The notes below the pieces were generated by a model, which was not told the origin of the DNA, did not search any database, and saw only the letters and a list, made by a program, of their open reading frames with translations. Source: an uncultured Paracoccaceae bacterium (GTDB lineage: Bacteria; Pseudomonadota; Alphaproteobacteria; Rhodobacterales; Rhodobacteraceae). From it: a stretch of DNA of 64,000 nucleotides. This document shows, piece after piece, positions 20,473-29,681 of this stretch (position 1 is its first letter; each line of letters opens with the position of its first letter). The stretch covers positions 1 through 64,000 of the forward strand of contig CANMEQ010000007.1 of NCBI GenBank assembly GCA_947497065.1, written 5' to 3'. The position numbers were made by a program, and so were the translations under genes.

Positions 20473-21024
20473 ATGATGATGCGACACATATTTCTAAGCA
20501 GCGCCCTGGCCATTGGCTGGGGTGTTTGCGGATCAGCCCAAACGGCAGAGTTTCAGTCCCCCTTGTTGGGGTTTTATGAGGCTGGTGTTCTTTGCGCCCA
20601 AGAGGGCGGTGAAGAACGGACAGCCCCTGGCACGGTGGCTGGCACAACACATGTTATCGCAGATGCGCCCCCCTTTGTGAGTAACGGGCGCATGGTTCCG
20701 GCGGTGATTGGCATTGGGTTTGGGGTGCGTGCAGGGCTGGCGGGCGGTTTCGATCAAGACGGCGTGGTGATGACTGTCACCCATCCGCCGTTTGAGGGCA
20801 GCGGTGCGACGACGCAGAGCTTCACCACGCATCTGCGGTCTGACGCGGCGCCTGGCGTGACGTTCTATCAATTCGACTACAGATATGAATTGGCGCTGGG
20901 GGATTGGACGATGAAGGCCAGCTATGGCGGTGTGACGTTCTACGAGACGACCTTCACCGTTGTTCCGCCAAGCGCCCTGCCCGAACTGGCGGACGCCTGC
21001 AATTATCTGGACCTGATCGGTTAG
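20473..21024 (+). CDS. Secreted DUF3859-type protein
   Basis: A 183-residue protein with a signal peptide (cleavage about residue 24, after SAQTA) and a beta-rich mature domain that I associate with DUF3859, a family of unknown function. It contains a single Cys near the start of the mature form and another near the C-terminus. It starts 9 bases after pckA. Its end overlaps the end of the convergent TauE gene by 4 bases. Confidence 0.72.
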   Translation: MMMRHIFLSSALAIGWGVCGSAQTAEFQSPLLGFYEAGVLCAQEGGEERTAPGTVAGTTHVIADAPPFVSNGRMVPAVIGIGFGVRAGLAGGFDQDGVVMTVTHPPFEGSGATTQSFTTHLRSDAAPGVTFYQFDYRYELALGDWTMKASYGGVTFYETTFTVVPPSALPELADACNYLDLIG

Positions 21025-21794
21025 GCGAAAAACCCTTTGCGCAGCAGGTTGAGGCCCGCAATGACCAACATGAAAAGCGTGGCTTTTCGGAATGCCGCTT
21101 GGTTCATTCGGTCTTGGATTTGAAAGCCGATCCACATACCTGCCAGCGTTGGTAGCAGCATAAATGTGGAGAAGGTAAATGTGGCGGCGTTGAGCACGCC
21201 GCTGTAGAGGTGCGCAACAAACAAAGCCAAGGCACCTGAGCCATAAATCACGCCCTGCACCACCATTTGTTTCGCTTTCGGCGTGTCGATCGCCAGCAAA
21301 TAAAGCACGGTTGTTGGCCCCCAGGTGCCCGCCAAAGCGCCTAAAATACCCGATACGGCAGCGGAGATAACCTCGCCCATGCGGCGGCGGTGGAGGGGGA
21401 TTGTCAAGCGCACGCCCATCAGTTGGATGATTGATAGGATCACGACGGGGATACCCAAAATCAAATAGAATGCACCTTGTGGGATGCTGGGTACGAATTG
21501 GGCAAACACGAGAATGAACAGGCAAACGATCAAGGCATAACGCCATACGTCTTTTACGGCGCCGACCATGGGGGCCACGCCACCGCGCAGCACTTGCCAG
21601 ACATTGCTGAGCACCACGGGGACGATCAAGCTCGCCAAGGCCAGACGCGGCTCCATGATCGAGCTGAGGCCCGAGATCATGATCAGTGGCAAGGCAAAGC
21701 CAATGGCCCCTTTCACCGTGCCCGCAAACAACGTGATGGCAACAGCGGCGACGAGAACCCCGAAGGGCAATTCAGAGAAAATTGAAAAATCCAT
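21021..21794 (-). CDS. TauE/SafE family anion exporter/permease
   Basis: A 257-residue inner-membrane protein with about eight helices and the duplicated TauE fold: the first repeat has GTVKGAIGFALPL, the second the Gly-Thr-rich GILGALAGTWGP. Members export sulfite, sulfoacetate or other organic anions, but the substrate is not set by sequence. I use the ATG at 21794; an upstream in-frame GTG at 21830 would add twelve residues unlike the family. It is divergent from the methylsuccinyl-CoA dehydrogenase gene. Confidence 0.88.
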   Translation of the reverse strand: MDFSIFSELPFGVLVAAVAITLFAGTVKGAIGFALPLIMISGLSSIMEPRLALASLIVPVVLSNVWQVLRGGVAPMVGAVKDVWRYALIVCLFILVFAQFVPSIPQGAFYLILGIPVVILSIIQLMGVRLTIPLHRRRMGEVISAAVSGILGALAGTWGPTTVLYLLAIDTPKAKQMVVQGVIYGSGALALFVAHLYSGVLNAATFTFSTFMLLPTLAGMWIGFQIQDRMNQAAFRKATLFMLVIAGLNLLRKGFFA

Positions 21795-21892
21795 AAGATG
21801 TGATCTAGCAAAGCAATCACAGGCTGGCACGACTAAATCTTTTGCAAAAAAGCAAGTTCATGAATTCTAAAGGCGGAATTCACCGGGTAATT

Positions 21893-21916
21893 AAAATATA
21901 AAATTATTTATATTTT
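21893..21916. promoter_or_regulatory. AT-rich perfect palindrome upstream of mcd
   Basis: AAAATATAAA-ATTA-TTTATATTTT is a perfect 10-bp inverted repeat in an otherwise GC-rich sequence. It lies 68 bases before the mcd start in the tauE-mcd divergent gap. Just upstream GAATTC occurs twice (21862-21867 and 21876-21881). It could be an operator, a cruciform or a promoter UP region. Confidence 0.5.
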
Positions 21917-21983
21917 GGAATTATTCTTGCGCGATTAATTCTGACGCGGTATTGCTGCAGCTGCACAATGAAGGGATTCTGCA

Positions 21984-23666
21984 ATGCCGCGCGATGGACA
22001 CGACCTGAACACCGAAGACACTGTTGTATTGCCTGACTTGTTGACGACCACGGGGGCCGCGATTGCCCCCCTCCGCGCGATATTGGACAGCGCCAAAGAC
22101 TGCGTGCGCGCCAAGGTAATGGAGGACGGTCGCGTGTCTGGCGCACGGGTTGAGGCAGAACAGACAGCGGCCCATGGGTTGGCGTGGCTGGCCACATATG
22201 TTGAAGCCCTAGTGCAAATGCAGGCCTGGGCTGAGCGATTGCAGGCGGACGGCAAATTTGGCGACATCGAACAACTGATCCACCAAATCGCCTTTGGGGA
22301 ATACATCTGGCAGATCTACGGCGGCATCCCGATGAACCAAGGCGAAATTCTGCGCCTGCAGGATATCGGCCTGACCCAAGAGCAGATGCGCGGTCTGATG
22401 GAACCTGCGGTTATGACGCTGAGCCAATCGGGCAACACGCAAGCGGCCCGTTTGCAACTGGTCGCGCTGATGCAGGACCGCGCGGCAGAGATCACGGTAG
22501 GCACCACCGGTTTGGATGATGAGCTGGAGATGATCCGCGAACAATTCCGCCGCTATTCGGTCGAGAAGGTCGAACCTTTTGCCCATGATTGGCATCTGAA
22601 GGATGAGCTGATCCCGATGGAGATCATCGACGAGCTGGCAGAAATGGGTGTGTTCGGGCTGACAATTCCCGAAGAGTATGGCGGCTTTGGGCTGTCGAAA
22701 GCCTCGATGTGTGTTGTGTCTGAAGAATTGTCGCGCGGCTATATCGGGGTGGGATCGTTAGGCACACGATCCGAGATTGCGGCCGAGCTGATTTTGGCCG
22801 GTGGCACCGATGCACAAAAGGAAAAATGGCTGCCGAAGCTGGCAAGCGCAGAAACCCTGCCAACGGCGGTGTTTACGGAGCCGAACACGGGCTCTGACTT
22901 GGGGGCGCTGCGCACCAAGGCCACCCGCGAGGGCGAGGATTGGGTGCTGAATGGGAACAAGACGTGGATCACCCATGCGGCGCGTACCCACGTGATGACG
23001 GTGCTGGCCCGCACGGTGCCGGGAACCGACGACTACAAAGGCCTGTCGATGTTTTTGGCAGAAAAGACGCCGGGCACCGATGCTGCGCCGTGGCAGGACC
23101 CCGGCATTTCAGGCGGCGAGATCGATGTGTTGGGCTATCGCGGCATGAAGGAATACACGCTTAACTTTGATGATTTCAAAGTGAAGGGTGAAAACCTGCT
23201 CGGGGGGGAGGAAGGCAAGGGCTTCAAACAGTTGATGGAAACGTTTGAAAGCGCACGCATTCAAACGGCGGCCCGTGCCATTGGGGTGGCGTGTTCGGCC
23301 TTGGATGAGGGGATGAAATACGCCCAAGATCGCAAGCAATTCGGGAAATCGTTGATCGCGTTTCCACGGGTGGCCAACAAGCTGGCGATGATGGCTGTGG
23401 AAATTATGGTGGCCCGTCAGTTGACCTATTTCAGCGCGTTCGAGAAAGACGAGGGCCGGCGCTGTGACGTTGAGGCGGGTATGGCCAAGCTGTTGGGCGC
23501 ACGGGTGGCATGGGCCGCCGCAGACAATGCGTTGCAGATACACGGCGGCAACGGGTTTGCGTTGGAGTACAAAATCAGTCGCATTTTGTGTGACGCCCGT
23601 ATTTTGAATATCTTTGAGGGGGCGGGCGAAATTCAGGCACAGGTGATCGCGCGCCGCATTTTGTAA
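21984..23666 (+). CDS. mcd: (2S)-methylsuccinyl-CoA dehydrogenase (ethylmalonyl-CoA pathway)
   Basis: A 560-residue acyl-CoA dehydrogenase with a ~170-residue N-terminal extension before the usual fold, the hallmark of Mcd, which oxidises (2S)-methylsuccinyl-CoA to mesaconyl-CoA during acetyl-CoA assimilation. The dehydrogenase part has FTEPNTGSDLGALRTKA (FAD/substrate loop), KTWITHAARTHVM, RKQFGKSLIAFPRVA, IHGGNGFALEY and the C-terminal NIFEGAGEIQAQVI. Electrons should go to ETF (etfBA at 8.5-10.2 kb). The assignment rests on length and remembered family similarity; a generic acyl-CoA dehydrogenase is the alternative. No other pathway gene is adjacent. Confidence 0.82.
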   Translation: MPRDGHDLNTEDTVVLPDLLTTTGAAIAPLRAILDSAKDCVRAKVMEDGRVSGARVEAEQTAAHGLAWLATYVEALVQMQAWAERLQADGKFGDIEQLIHQIAFGEYIWQIYGGIPMNQGEILRLQDIGLTQEQMRGLMEPAVMTLSQSGNTQAARLQLVALMQDRAAEITVGTTGLDDELEMIREQFRRYSVEKVEPFAHDWHLKDELIPMEIIDELAEMGVFGLTIPEEYGGFGLSKASMCVVSEELSRGYIGVGSLGTRSEIAAELILAGGTDAQKEKWLPKLASAETLPTAVFTEPNTGSDLGALRTKATREGEDWVLNGNKTWITHAARTHVMTVLARTVPGTDDYKGLSMFLAEKTPGTDAAPWQDPGISGGEIDVLGYRGMKEYTLNFDDFKVKGENLLGGEEGKGFKQLMETFESARIQTAARAIGVACSALDEGMKYAQDRKQFGKSLIAFPRVANKLAMMAVEIMVARQLTYFSAFEKDEGRRCDVEAGMAKLLGARVAWAAADNALQIHGGNGFALEYKISRILCDARILNIFEGAGEIQAQVIARRIL

Positions 23667-23765
23667 GCGACAAGCGAGAATGCTTTACCCGCGTCATGAT
23701 CACGGGTTTGGCATTTGGCGCAGGTGACGCTTTCCGGGCGAGCCCAGAGATCGTAGGTTGGCCCT

Positions 23766-24152
23766 ATGAAATATTTGGCTATCCCTGCCCTTTTGTCGCT
23801 GGCCGCCTGCGGCCCTGACGAAACGATATCCGGCTATGCGGTTGACGGTGCAGTGTATCATCTGGTCAGCTTGGATGGGGCTGCATTCACGGCGCCGGCG
23901 ACGATTGCGTTCCCGAATGAAGGCACGGTTGCGGGCCAAGGCCCGTGCAACAGCTACACGGCAGATCAAAACACCTATTATCCTTGGTTCGAGCTGGGCC
24001 CGATTGCATCGACCCGTCGGGCCTGCCCCGAGCTGGCGGCGGAGACGCAGTTTTTTGAAGCCCTCGCCGCAATGTCGTTTTCCGAAGTGTCTGGCGATAT
24101 TTTGTTGCTGACAGGTGAAGGTGGGCGCGAGATGACGTTTGAGGCGCGCTAG
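23766..24152 (+). CDS. META-domain lipoprotein (HslJ-like)
   Basis: A 128-residue protein with a lipobox (LSLAACG, Cys about 15) and a META domain: the loop [12 protein letters not shown] and the later [19 protein letters not shown] are typical. In E. coli the related HslJ is a heat-inducible outer-membrane lipoprotein linked to novobiocin resistance. The two conserved Cys may form a disulfide. It has its own start after a 99-base gap and its end overlaps recO's end by 4 bases. Confidence 0.85.
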   Translation: MKYLAIPALLSLAACGPDETISGYAVDGAVYHLVSLDGAAFTAPATIAFPNEGTVAGQGPCNSYTADQNTYYPWFELGPIASTRRACPELAAETQFFEALAAMSFSEVSGDILLLTGEGGREMTFEAR

Positions 24153-24877
24153 GCCAACTTGTTGAACTGATCAATCAGACGTTGCCGGACCACGGGCAAG
24201 GTGCGGTCGCCCAGCGATGGCGCAAGGTGGTTTTCGAGGAAATACCCTGTCGTGGAGAGGGCCGCGATGATTTCGCCGGTGTCAGCATCGCCTTCGCGGC
24301 GCAAAACGGGAGGCAGCGGCAGCATGCGGTCGGCCCATTCGCCAGCCGCTGTGCGCGCCACTGCCCGGCCTGATTTGGGCGAGACGTAAGTGAGGTCTTC
24401 GGTGCTGCCGGTGACCGCGCAGGTCGACAGATCGAGGCCAAAGCCCAAGTCATTCAGCAAGGCCATTTCCCACTGCAGATAGGCCAATGGCCAGACATCG
24501 GTTTGCCCCAGCAGGTCGAGCAATTGCACGGAGCGCGCGTAGAGCGTTGGGTGATCTTCACGTTCGGGCAAGACGAAAGCCAGCAATCCGGTCACCGCAT
24601 TTAGCCCCGCCAGCGCCGTACGGTCGGACATCACGACAGCAGCGCGGCTGCGGATAGGCTCAACCGTGAAAGCGCCCAGATGATTTTCGAGGCGCGCTTT
24701 CCAGCGCACATCGAGCTGCGCGCCCGGTTGCAGAATGGGAGTGATTTTGCGGCTGGTTCCGCCGCGCACAACGCCTGCGGCACGGCCATGTTCGGCGGTA
24801 AACACCTCGATGATCACCGAGGTTTCGCCGTGTTTTCGGACCTTGAGCAAAGCCCCTTCGTCGCGCCATTCAATCAT
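24149..24877 (-). CDS. recO: DNA repair protein RecO
   Basis: A 242-residue RecO, which helps RecR load RecA onto SSB-coated single-stranded DNA. The N-terminal OB fold (1-80, starting [19 protein letters not shown]) and the helical C-terminal domain are recognisable. The zinc Cys cluster of some RecO proteins is reduced to a single Cys (LSTCAVTG). It is the last gene of the lepB-rnc-era operon, the usual alphaproteobacterial order. Confidence 0.94.
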   Translation of the reverse strand: MIEWRDEGALLKVRKHGETSVIIEVFTAEHGRAAGVVRGGTSRKITPILQPGAQLDVRWKARLENHLGAFTVEPIRSRAAVVMSDRTALAGLNAVTGLLAFVLPEREDHPTLYARSVQLLDLLGQTDVWPLAYLQWEMALLNDLGFGLDLSTCAVTGSTEDLTYVSPKSGRAVARTAAGEWADRMLPLPPVLRREGDADTGEIIAALSTTGYFLENHLAPSLGDRTLPVVRQRLIDQFNKLA

Positions 24878-24886
24878 GGCTCTACC

Positions 24887-25219
24887 TTACGCCAGCGAGG
24901 GGTCGTCAAGCAAATGACGGCCTTGTTTGTCCTCAACCTCGATCACCCAAAGATCGGGGTCGAAACTGGCCTGTTTGGAAAGGGAGGCATCCACATCGGC
25001 CTCGGAGCCCTCAGCCAAGGTGACCCATGTGCGACCACCGGTCATTAGATCGAACTGTCGTTGAAACGCGCGGGCCTGCCCATCGAGTGTGTTGAGCTTG
25101 ACCAAAACGGACCCTGCGGTGGCGTCGCCCTTGCGGGTCACGAACACCGGGATATCCGCAAGACGCAGGCGGGTCAGATAGGCCGACACCCAAATATCGG
25201 ACGTGAGCCGTGCGCTCAA
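24887..25219 (-). CDS. DUF1491 family protein
   Basis: A 110-residue protein of the DUF1491 family. It opens [17 protein letters not shown] and has a conserved DPDLWVIEVED near the C-terminus. The start is a TTG overlapping the era stop (TTGA). The family is a constant companion of era and recO in this group and its function is unknown. No catalytic motif is evident. Confidence 0.85.
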   Translation of the reverse strand: MSARLTSDIWVSAYLTRLRLADIPVFVTRKGDATAGSVLVKLNTLDGQARAFQRQFDLMTGGRTWVTLAEGSEADVDASLSKQASFDPDLWVIEVEDKQGRHLLDDPSLA

Positions 25220-26124
25220 GAATTGCCGTCCTTGAAATCAAGGCCCATTTCCGAATAACGCTCGGATTCTTCGAGCCAGTTGGGGCGCACTTTGACCTGA
25301 AGGAACAGGTGGACTTTGCGGCCCAAGAACTCGGTCAGTTCGGCGCGGGCCGCTTGGCTGACGGCTTTGATGGTTTCACCACGGTTGCCCAACACGATGC
25401 CTTTATGGCCATCGCGCATGACATAGATGATCTGATCAACCTTGCAGGACCCGTCTTTGCGTTCTTCCCAGTTTTCCGTTTCAACGGTCAGCTGGTAGGG
25501 CAATTCTTGATGCAGCCGCAGGGTCAGCTTTTCGCGGGTCATTTCAGCGGCGATCATGCGCATGGGCAGATCGGCGATTTGATCTTCGGGGTAGAGCCAC
25601 GGCTCCTCGGGCATACGCTCGGCCAGCCATTGGCGAATGGTGTCGCACCCATGGCCCTTTTCGGCAGAGATCAGGAATGTTTCGGCGAAATCGAACCGCT
25701 CGTTGAGGTCTTTGGTTAGCCCCAACAGCACCGGCGCATCGACGCGGTCGATTTTGTTGATCGCCAGCGCGACAGTGCGGCCTGTGCCGACGTCGCCCAG
25801 ACGCTCAAGAATGGCTTCGACGCCTTTGGTGATGCCGCGGTGCGCTTCGATCATCAAAACAACAACATCCGCATCGGCCACACCCCCCCATGCGGCCGCA
25901 ACCATCGCACGGTCGAGACGGCGTTTGGGCTGGAACAGACCGGGTGTGTCAACAAAAACGATTTGGCTGTCGCCTTCGATGGCGACGCCGCGAATGCGCG
26001 CACGGGTGGTTTGCACCTTGTGCGTAACGATCGACACTTTCGCGCCAACCATCCGGTTCAGCAATGTTGATTTACCTGCATTCGGTTCGCCAATAAGGGC
26101 AACAAATCCGGCACGTTGGGTCAT
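25216..26124 (-). CDS. era: GTPase Era
   Basis: A 302-residue Era GTPase that helps mature the 3' end of 16S rRNA and assemble the 30S subunit. G1 GEPNAGKS is near residue 12, G3 DTPG near 59, G4 NKID near 124; the C-terminal KH domain carries [19 protein letters not shown], the RNA-binding GxxG-type loop. It overlaps rnc upstream and DUF1491 downstream by 4 bases each. Confidence 0.97.
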   Translation of the reverse strand: MTQRAGFVALIGEPNAGKSTLLNRMVGAKVSIVTHKVQTTRARIRGVAIEGDSQIVFVDTPGLFQPKRRLDRAMVAAAWGGVADADVVVLMIEAHRGITKGVEAILERLGDVGTGRTVALAINKIDRVDAPVLLGLTKDLNERFDFAETFLISAEKGHGCDTIRQWLAERMPEEPWLYPEDQIADLPMRMIAAEMTREKLTLRLHQELPYQLTVETENWEERKDGSCKVDQIIYVMRDGHKGIVLGNRGETIKAVSQAARAELTEFLGRKVHLFLQVKVRPNWLEESERYSEMGLDFKDGNS

Positions 26125-26810
26125 TTTTCTTGTCCTTTGATGCGCGTCAGAAGCGCCTTGGCTGCGGCCTGTTCGGCCTGCCGTTTACTGGTGGCTGTCG
26201 CTTGTTCTGTCGCACCGGACTGCAATTTCACCTCGATCGTGAAAACAGGGGCATGATCCGGGCCAGACCGTGAAACTTCGGTGTATTTGGGGGGCTGCTC
26301 GCCCTGCCCTTGCGCGAATTCTTGCAGAGCGGTTTTGGGGTCGCGGGCATCTTCTTCGACGTTGATGATGCGGTCGCCCCACAAGGCGACGACGATGTCA
26401 CGGGCCACATCAAAACCGGCATCCACGTAGACAGCGGCGATGACGGCTTCCATGGCGTCGGCTAACAGAGCCTCTTTGCGGCGACCACCGGTGAGCATTT
26501 CGGAGCGGCCCAATTTCAAAACGGCACCGAGATCGATTTGGCGTGCCACATCTGCACAGGTTTCTTTGCGCACCAAAGCATTGAACCGCGGCGCAAGCAG
26601 ACCTTCGGCGGCGTTCACATCCGCGTTCAGCAGGGCTTCGGCCATGACGAGCCCCAGCACACGGTCGCCCAGAAACTCGAGCCGTTGGTTATCGTCGCGG
26701 TGGGGCGACGAGATGGAGGAATGGGTCACCGCGCGGATCAGGTGATCCGGTTTGGCAAACGTGTGACCAAGGCGATCTTCAAACGCGCGGAGGGGGCCGG
26801 ACAGCTTCAC
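26121..26810 (-). CDS. rnc: Ribonuclease III
   Basis: A 229-residue dsRNA endonuclease that processes rRNA precursors. The signature [14 protein letters not shown] is at about 41-54; the later Asp-Ala-x-Glu acidic pair ([11 protein letters not shown]) completes the metal site. A C-terminal dsRBD (about 155-225) ends [11 protein letters not shown]. The start is GTG, overlapping the lepB stop (GTGA). It is expressed with era, as in most bacteria. Confidence 0.97.
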   Translation of the reverse strand: MKLSGPLRAFEDRLGHTFAKPDHLIRAVTHSSISSPHRDDNQRLEFLGDRVLGLVMAEALLNADVNAAEGLLAPRFNALVRKETCADVARQIDLGAVLKLGRSEMLTGGRRKEALLADAMEAVIAAVYVDAGFDVARDIVVALWGDRIINVEEDARDPKTALQEFAQGQGEQPPKYTEVSRSGPDHAPVFTIEVKLQSGATEQATATSKRQAEQAAAKALLTRIKGQEK

Positions 26811-27625
26811 TCGATCCCCTTGAAGAAACGGTCAGATCGCCATGTCCAGAAGGCCAGCAAGGATGTGCCTGCGGAGGAGAACATGACGCGATCGGCGCGG
26901 CCGACGATGTCTTCGAGGGGGACAAAGCCCACGCCACCCGACACCTGGGCGCGGCGGCTGTCGGAAGAGTTATCTCGGTTGTCGCCCATGAAGAAATATT
27001 CGCCCTCGGGCACGGTGAACACGCCGGTGTTGTCCAAGGCGCGGTCGCCGACGTTTAGCACGGTGTAATCAACGCCGTTGGGCAGGGTTTCGGTAAACCG
27101 CTGTTTCAAACAATCTTGGCCGATGGGCACGGTGCCGTTGGCGCAGATCGGGAATGTGGGAGGCGAGCCGCGGCGCACGAAGGGTTCGGTGTACAGGCCA
27201 TCAGCAACCTGTGGCACTGGTGCGCCATTGAGGATGATTTGACCGTCTACAATTTGCACCGTATCGCCGGGCATGCCGATAAGACGTTTGATAAAATCAC
27301 GGCCTGTGACGGGGTGACGGAACACGACAACATCACCGCGTTCTGGCTCGGAGCCCATCAAACGATCGTTGCTGCCTTTGAATACGCCACAGAAATTCTC
27401 GGCATCGATATCAATACCAACGGCGGGGATCACGATCGAGGGGCAAGACGCATAGGAATAGCCGTAGGCCATTTTGTTTACGAACAAGAAATCGCCGACC
27501 AGAAGGGTTTCTTTCATCGAGCCTGAGGGAATCCAAAAGGGCTGGAACAGGAACGTGCGGAAAACACCTGCGATGAGCAGGGCATAAACCACTGTTTTGA
27601 CGGTCTCTTTAATGGATTCCCACAC
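26807..27625 (-). CDS. lepB: Signal peptidase I
   Basis: A 272-residue type I signal peptidase, anchored by one N-terminal helix. The catalytic Ser36 is in [13 protein letters not shown], and the general-base Lys is in [14 protein letters not shown] (near residue 110). [15 protein letters not shown] is the box E motif. I chose the GTG at 27625, which has GAGG seven bases upstream, over a TTG nine codons earlier. A Cys-containing insertion around residue 60 (YASCPSI...NFCGVF) is typical of alphaproteobacterial forms. Confidence 0.95.
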   Translation of the reverse strand: MWESIKETVKTVVYALLIAGVFRTFLFQPFWIPSGSMKETLLVGDFLFVNKMAYGYSYASCPSIVIPAVGIDIDAENFCGVFKGSNDRLMGSEPERGDVVVFRHPVTGRDFIKRLIGMPGDTVQIVDGQIILNGAPVPQVADGLYTEPFVRRGSPPTFPICANGTVPIGQDCLKQRFTETLPNGVDYTVLNVGDRALDNTGVFTVPEGEYFFMGDNRDNSSDSRRAQVSGGVGFVPLEDIVGRADRVMFSSAGTSLLAFWTWRSDRFFKGIE

Positions 27626-27690
27626 GGCGAAGCCTCGTTGGTAAAAGGTCAATAAAATCTGGGGTTATGTGCGCGCGCAGGCCCATCAAG

Positions 27691-28110
27691 TCAAGCCGAA
27701 GTGTGGGCACCAGCGATAGGGCGCGCCTCGACCACCACAAAGGCCTGCGCCCAAGGGTGATCATCGGTAAGGGTGACGTGGATTATGGCCTCATGACCGG
27801 GGGGCGTCATCTCATCCAGGCGCGTCTTGGCCCAGCCGGTGACGGCCATCACGGGTTGACCAGTGGGCAGGTTGGACACCGCCATGTCTTTCCATGCGAT
27901 CCCCATGCGAAGCCCCGTGCCCAGCGCCTTTGAGCAGGCCTCTTTGGCGGCCCAACGTTTGGCGTAGGTGCCGGCGATATCTTTGCGGCGATTGGCCTTG
28001 GCTTGTTCCGTTTCCGTAAACACACGGTTGAGAAACCGGTCGCCAAAGCGATCTAGGGTGCCCTGAATCCGCTCGATGTTGGCGAGGTCCGTGCCGATAC
28101 CTAGGATCAT
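27691..28110 (-). CDS. acpS: Holo-[acyl-carrier-protein] synthase
   Basis: A 139-residue AcpS that transfers 4'-phosphopantetheine from CoA to acyl carrier protein. It opens [14 protein letters not shown], where the Asp binds Mg, and has [16 protein letters not shown] with the second metal ligand Glu. The start overlaps the LysE stop (ATGA). In many alphaproteobacteria pdxJ lies just upstream of acpS; here it is about 9 kb away. Confidence 0.95.
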   Translation of the reverse strand: MILGIGTDLANIERIQGTLDRFGDRFLNRVFTETEQAKANRRKDIAGTYAKRWAAKEACSKALGTGLRMGIAWKDMAVSNLPTGQPVMAVTGWAKTRLDEMTPPGHEAIIHVTLTDDHPWAQAFVVVEARPIAGAHTSA

Positions 28111-28730
28111 GGGGTTAACTTCGTGGTCAAAAGTTTCAACGAGGCCGCCCCAAACAAAAGGCCGAATGCCAGTTCAAACCCACGCTTCATACGCAAATAG
28201 CCTTTGGCGATGGGTGCTGCGGAAAACAACAAGGCATAACCGATGAAGACGACCGAAGACGTGGCGATTAGCGCGAGAAACAGCTCCACCACAGTCAGCG
28301 GGCTGGCCTGTGCTGTCAGCGCGATGGCGTAGATCGAGCCCCAGCCAAGCACGGCTTTGGGGTTCGTCAGGTGCAGCAACAGGCCTTTGATGAAAAACCC
28401 CGATCTCGGCGCTTTGGTCGCGTGAGCTGCGCCGCCTCGCCAAGCCGAACGCAATGATTTGAACGCCAAAAACAACAAATATGCCGCGCCGATGTAGCGC
28501 AGGACCGCAAAGGCCCATGCGTTGGCGGCCATCACGGCGGAGAACCCCAACGCAGCCGCGATGCCCCATGTTGCGGAGCCTGCAACAACGCCCAGCGCCA
28601 ATAGGACACCATTGCGGCGGCCGTGTTCCATGGACGTGCTTGAAATGGCCAGTGTCGCCGGGCCAGGGCTGCCGCCGCCCAGCGCCCACCCCAATAAGAT
28701 GAGAGGCAAGGGGATAAGAAATTCACTCAC
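28107..28730 (-). CDS. LysE-family amino-acid exporter
   Basis: A 207-residue membrane protein with about six helices and the LysE/RhtB hallmark [21 protein letters not shown] near residue 19 and [14 protein letters not shown] near 120. Such proteins export amino acids or related compounds; the substrate is unknown. The start is GTG and overlaps the upstream gene by 8 bases. It also overlaps acpS, so it is embedded in the housekeeping operon. Confidence 0.88.
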   Translation of the reverse strand: MSEFLIPLPLILLGWALGGGSPGPATLAISSTSMEHGRRNGVLLALGVVAGSATWGIAAALGFSAVMAANAWAFAVLRYIGAAYLLFLAFKSLRSAWRGGAAHATKAPRSGFFIKGLLLHLTNPKAVLGWGSIYAIALTAQASPLTVVELFLALIATSSVVFIGYALLFSAAPIAKGYLRMKRGFELAFGLLFGAASLKLLTTKLTP

Positions 28731-29178
28731 GACCGAGTTCCTGCGTTACATCCACCACACCGGTGGTCTGGTTCACAGTAATGGACAAAAGTGTGGTGTT
28801 TTGAAAGTTCTGTTCGGGAAGATAGATGATGGCGGGCAAAGTGAGGGTCAGCCCTTTGCCAGCGATATAGCTGGCCTGAAGCTCGTCAAACAAAATAGCC
28901 GCATAGCCCAGCTCGGTGCTGCGCCCAACGACGGTACAATGGCGCCCTGCTGGCCCATCGATTGGGGGATGTAAGATCAGCAGGTAGGCGGCGGCTGAGG
29001 CGGGTTCTGCCACATCGAGGTGCGCGACACGTACGGCCCCTTTGGCGAAGGTCGCTGTGTTCTCATCCCATGGCTCGACGATCGCATCGGCGCGGGCCTG
29101 CCAATCGCATGGGAACGCCACTTGTGCGGTTGCGGGGGCCGCGGCAAGCAAAGCCAGAAGAGAGAGTGCGCGCCTCAT
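28723..29178 (-). CDS. Secreted protein of unknown function
   Basis: A 151-residue protein with a clear Sec signal peptide (cleavage after APATA, residue 18). The mature part has two Cys (FPCDW near the start and RHCTVV in the middle) that could form a disulfide. I recognise no domain. It is translationally coupled both to the Dabb gene upstream and to the LysE gene downstream. Confidence 0.75.
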   Translation of the reverse strand: MRRALSLLALLAAAPATAQVAFPCDWQARADAIVEPWDENTATFAKGAVRVAHLDVAEPASAAAYLLILHPPIDGPAGRHCTVVGRSTELGYAAILFDELQASYIAGKGLTLTLPAIIYLPEQNFQNTTLLSITVNQTTGVVDVTQELGRE

Positions 29179-29492
29179 CGCGTTGCATCCACGCGGATGT
29201 CGTAGACTTTGATCCCGTCAGCACCGCCACATAGATCAACCAATTTTGCCCCCAACGCCTGATGGCGCGGATCGTTTGCGTAATTTTGCAGGGCTTCAAG
29301 CGTGTCGAAGACGCAAACGAACCCATAGGGTGCTTCGGGTGATTTGCCCTCAACGTCTATGTTCGGGCCATGGGTGAAATCGGTAAACCCATCGATCTGC
29401 CCGACCAATCCCGCCAAGTCAGACATAACAGCCGCCAGTGACGTGTGGTCGGCGGTGTCGGTGAGCGAAAGGCAAACGATATGTTGGATCAT
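29175..29492 (-). CDS. Dabb (stress-responsive A/B barrel) protein
   Basis: A 105-residue dimeric alpha-beta barrel protein. Family marks are the opening IQHIVCLSLTD, the central FTHGPNIDVEG and the AYGFVCVFDTLEALQNYANDP-like stretch, of which PYGFVCVFDTLEALQ is seen here. Members bind small ligands or have minor enzymatic roles and no function can be fixed. It is the first gene of the long minus operon ending with recO; a promoter should lie in 29493-29681. Confidence 0.88.
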   Translation of the reverse strand: MIQHIVCLSLTDTADHTSLAAVMSDLAGLVGQIDGFTDFTHGPNIDVEGKSPEAPYGFVCVFDTLEALQNYANDPRHQALGAKLVDLCGGADGIKVYDIRVDATR

Positions 29493-29681
29493 ATAAAAGC
29501 GACCTGAACTGAGGAGTGTGACAACTCTAGCGGCATTGACGGCGCTGGTCGCCCCAATTTTTCGCCGAAATCACGCGCACGTGTAGGTGCCGGTTTTGAA
29601 ATCTGCACACCGCGACCTAACATTGAAAAACTTTAATAGATTCGCGCTAAACGCGATCACACCCAACATCGGAGAAATACA

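Noticed and set aside
23679-23715. Terminator after mcd
   Set aside because: AATGC/GCATT and ACCCG/CGGGT can form an interrupted stem, but there is an internal loop and no T-run, so support is weak.
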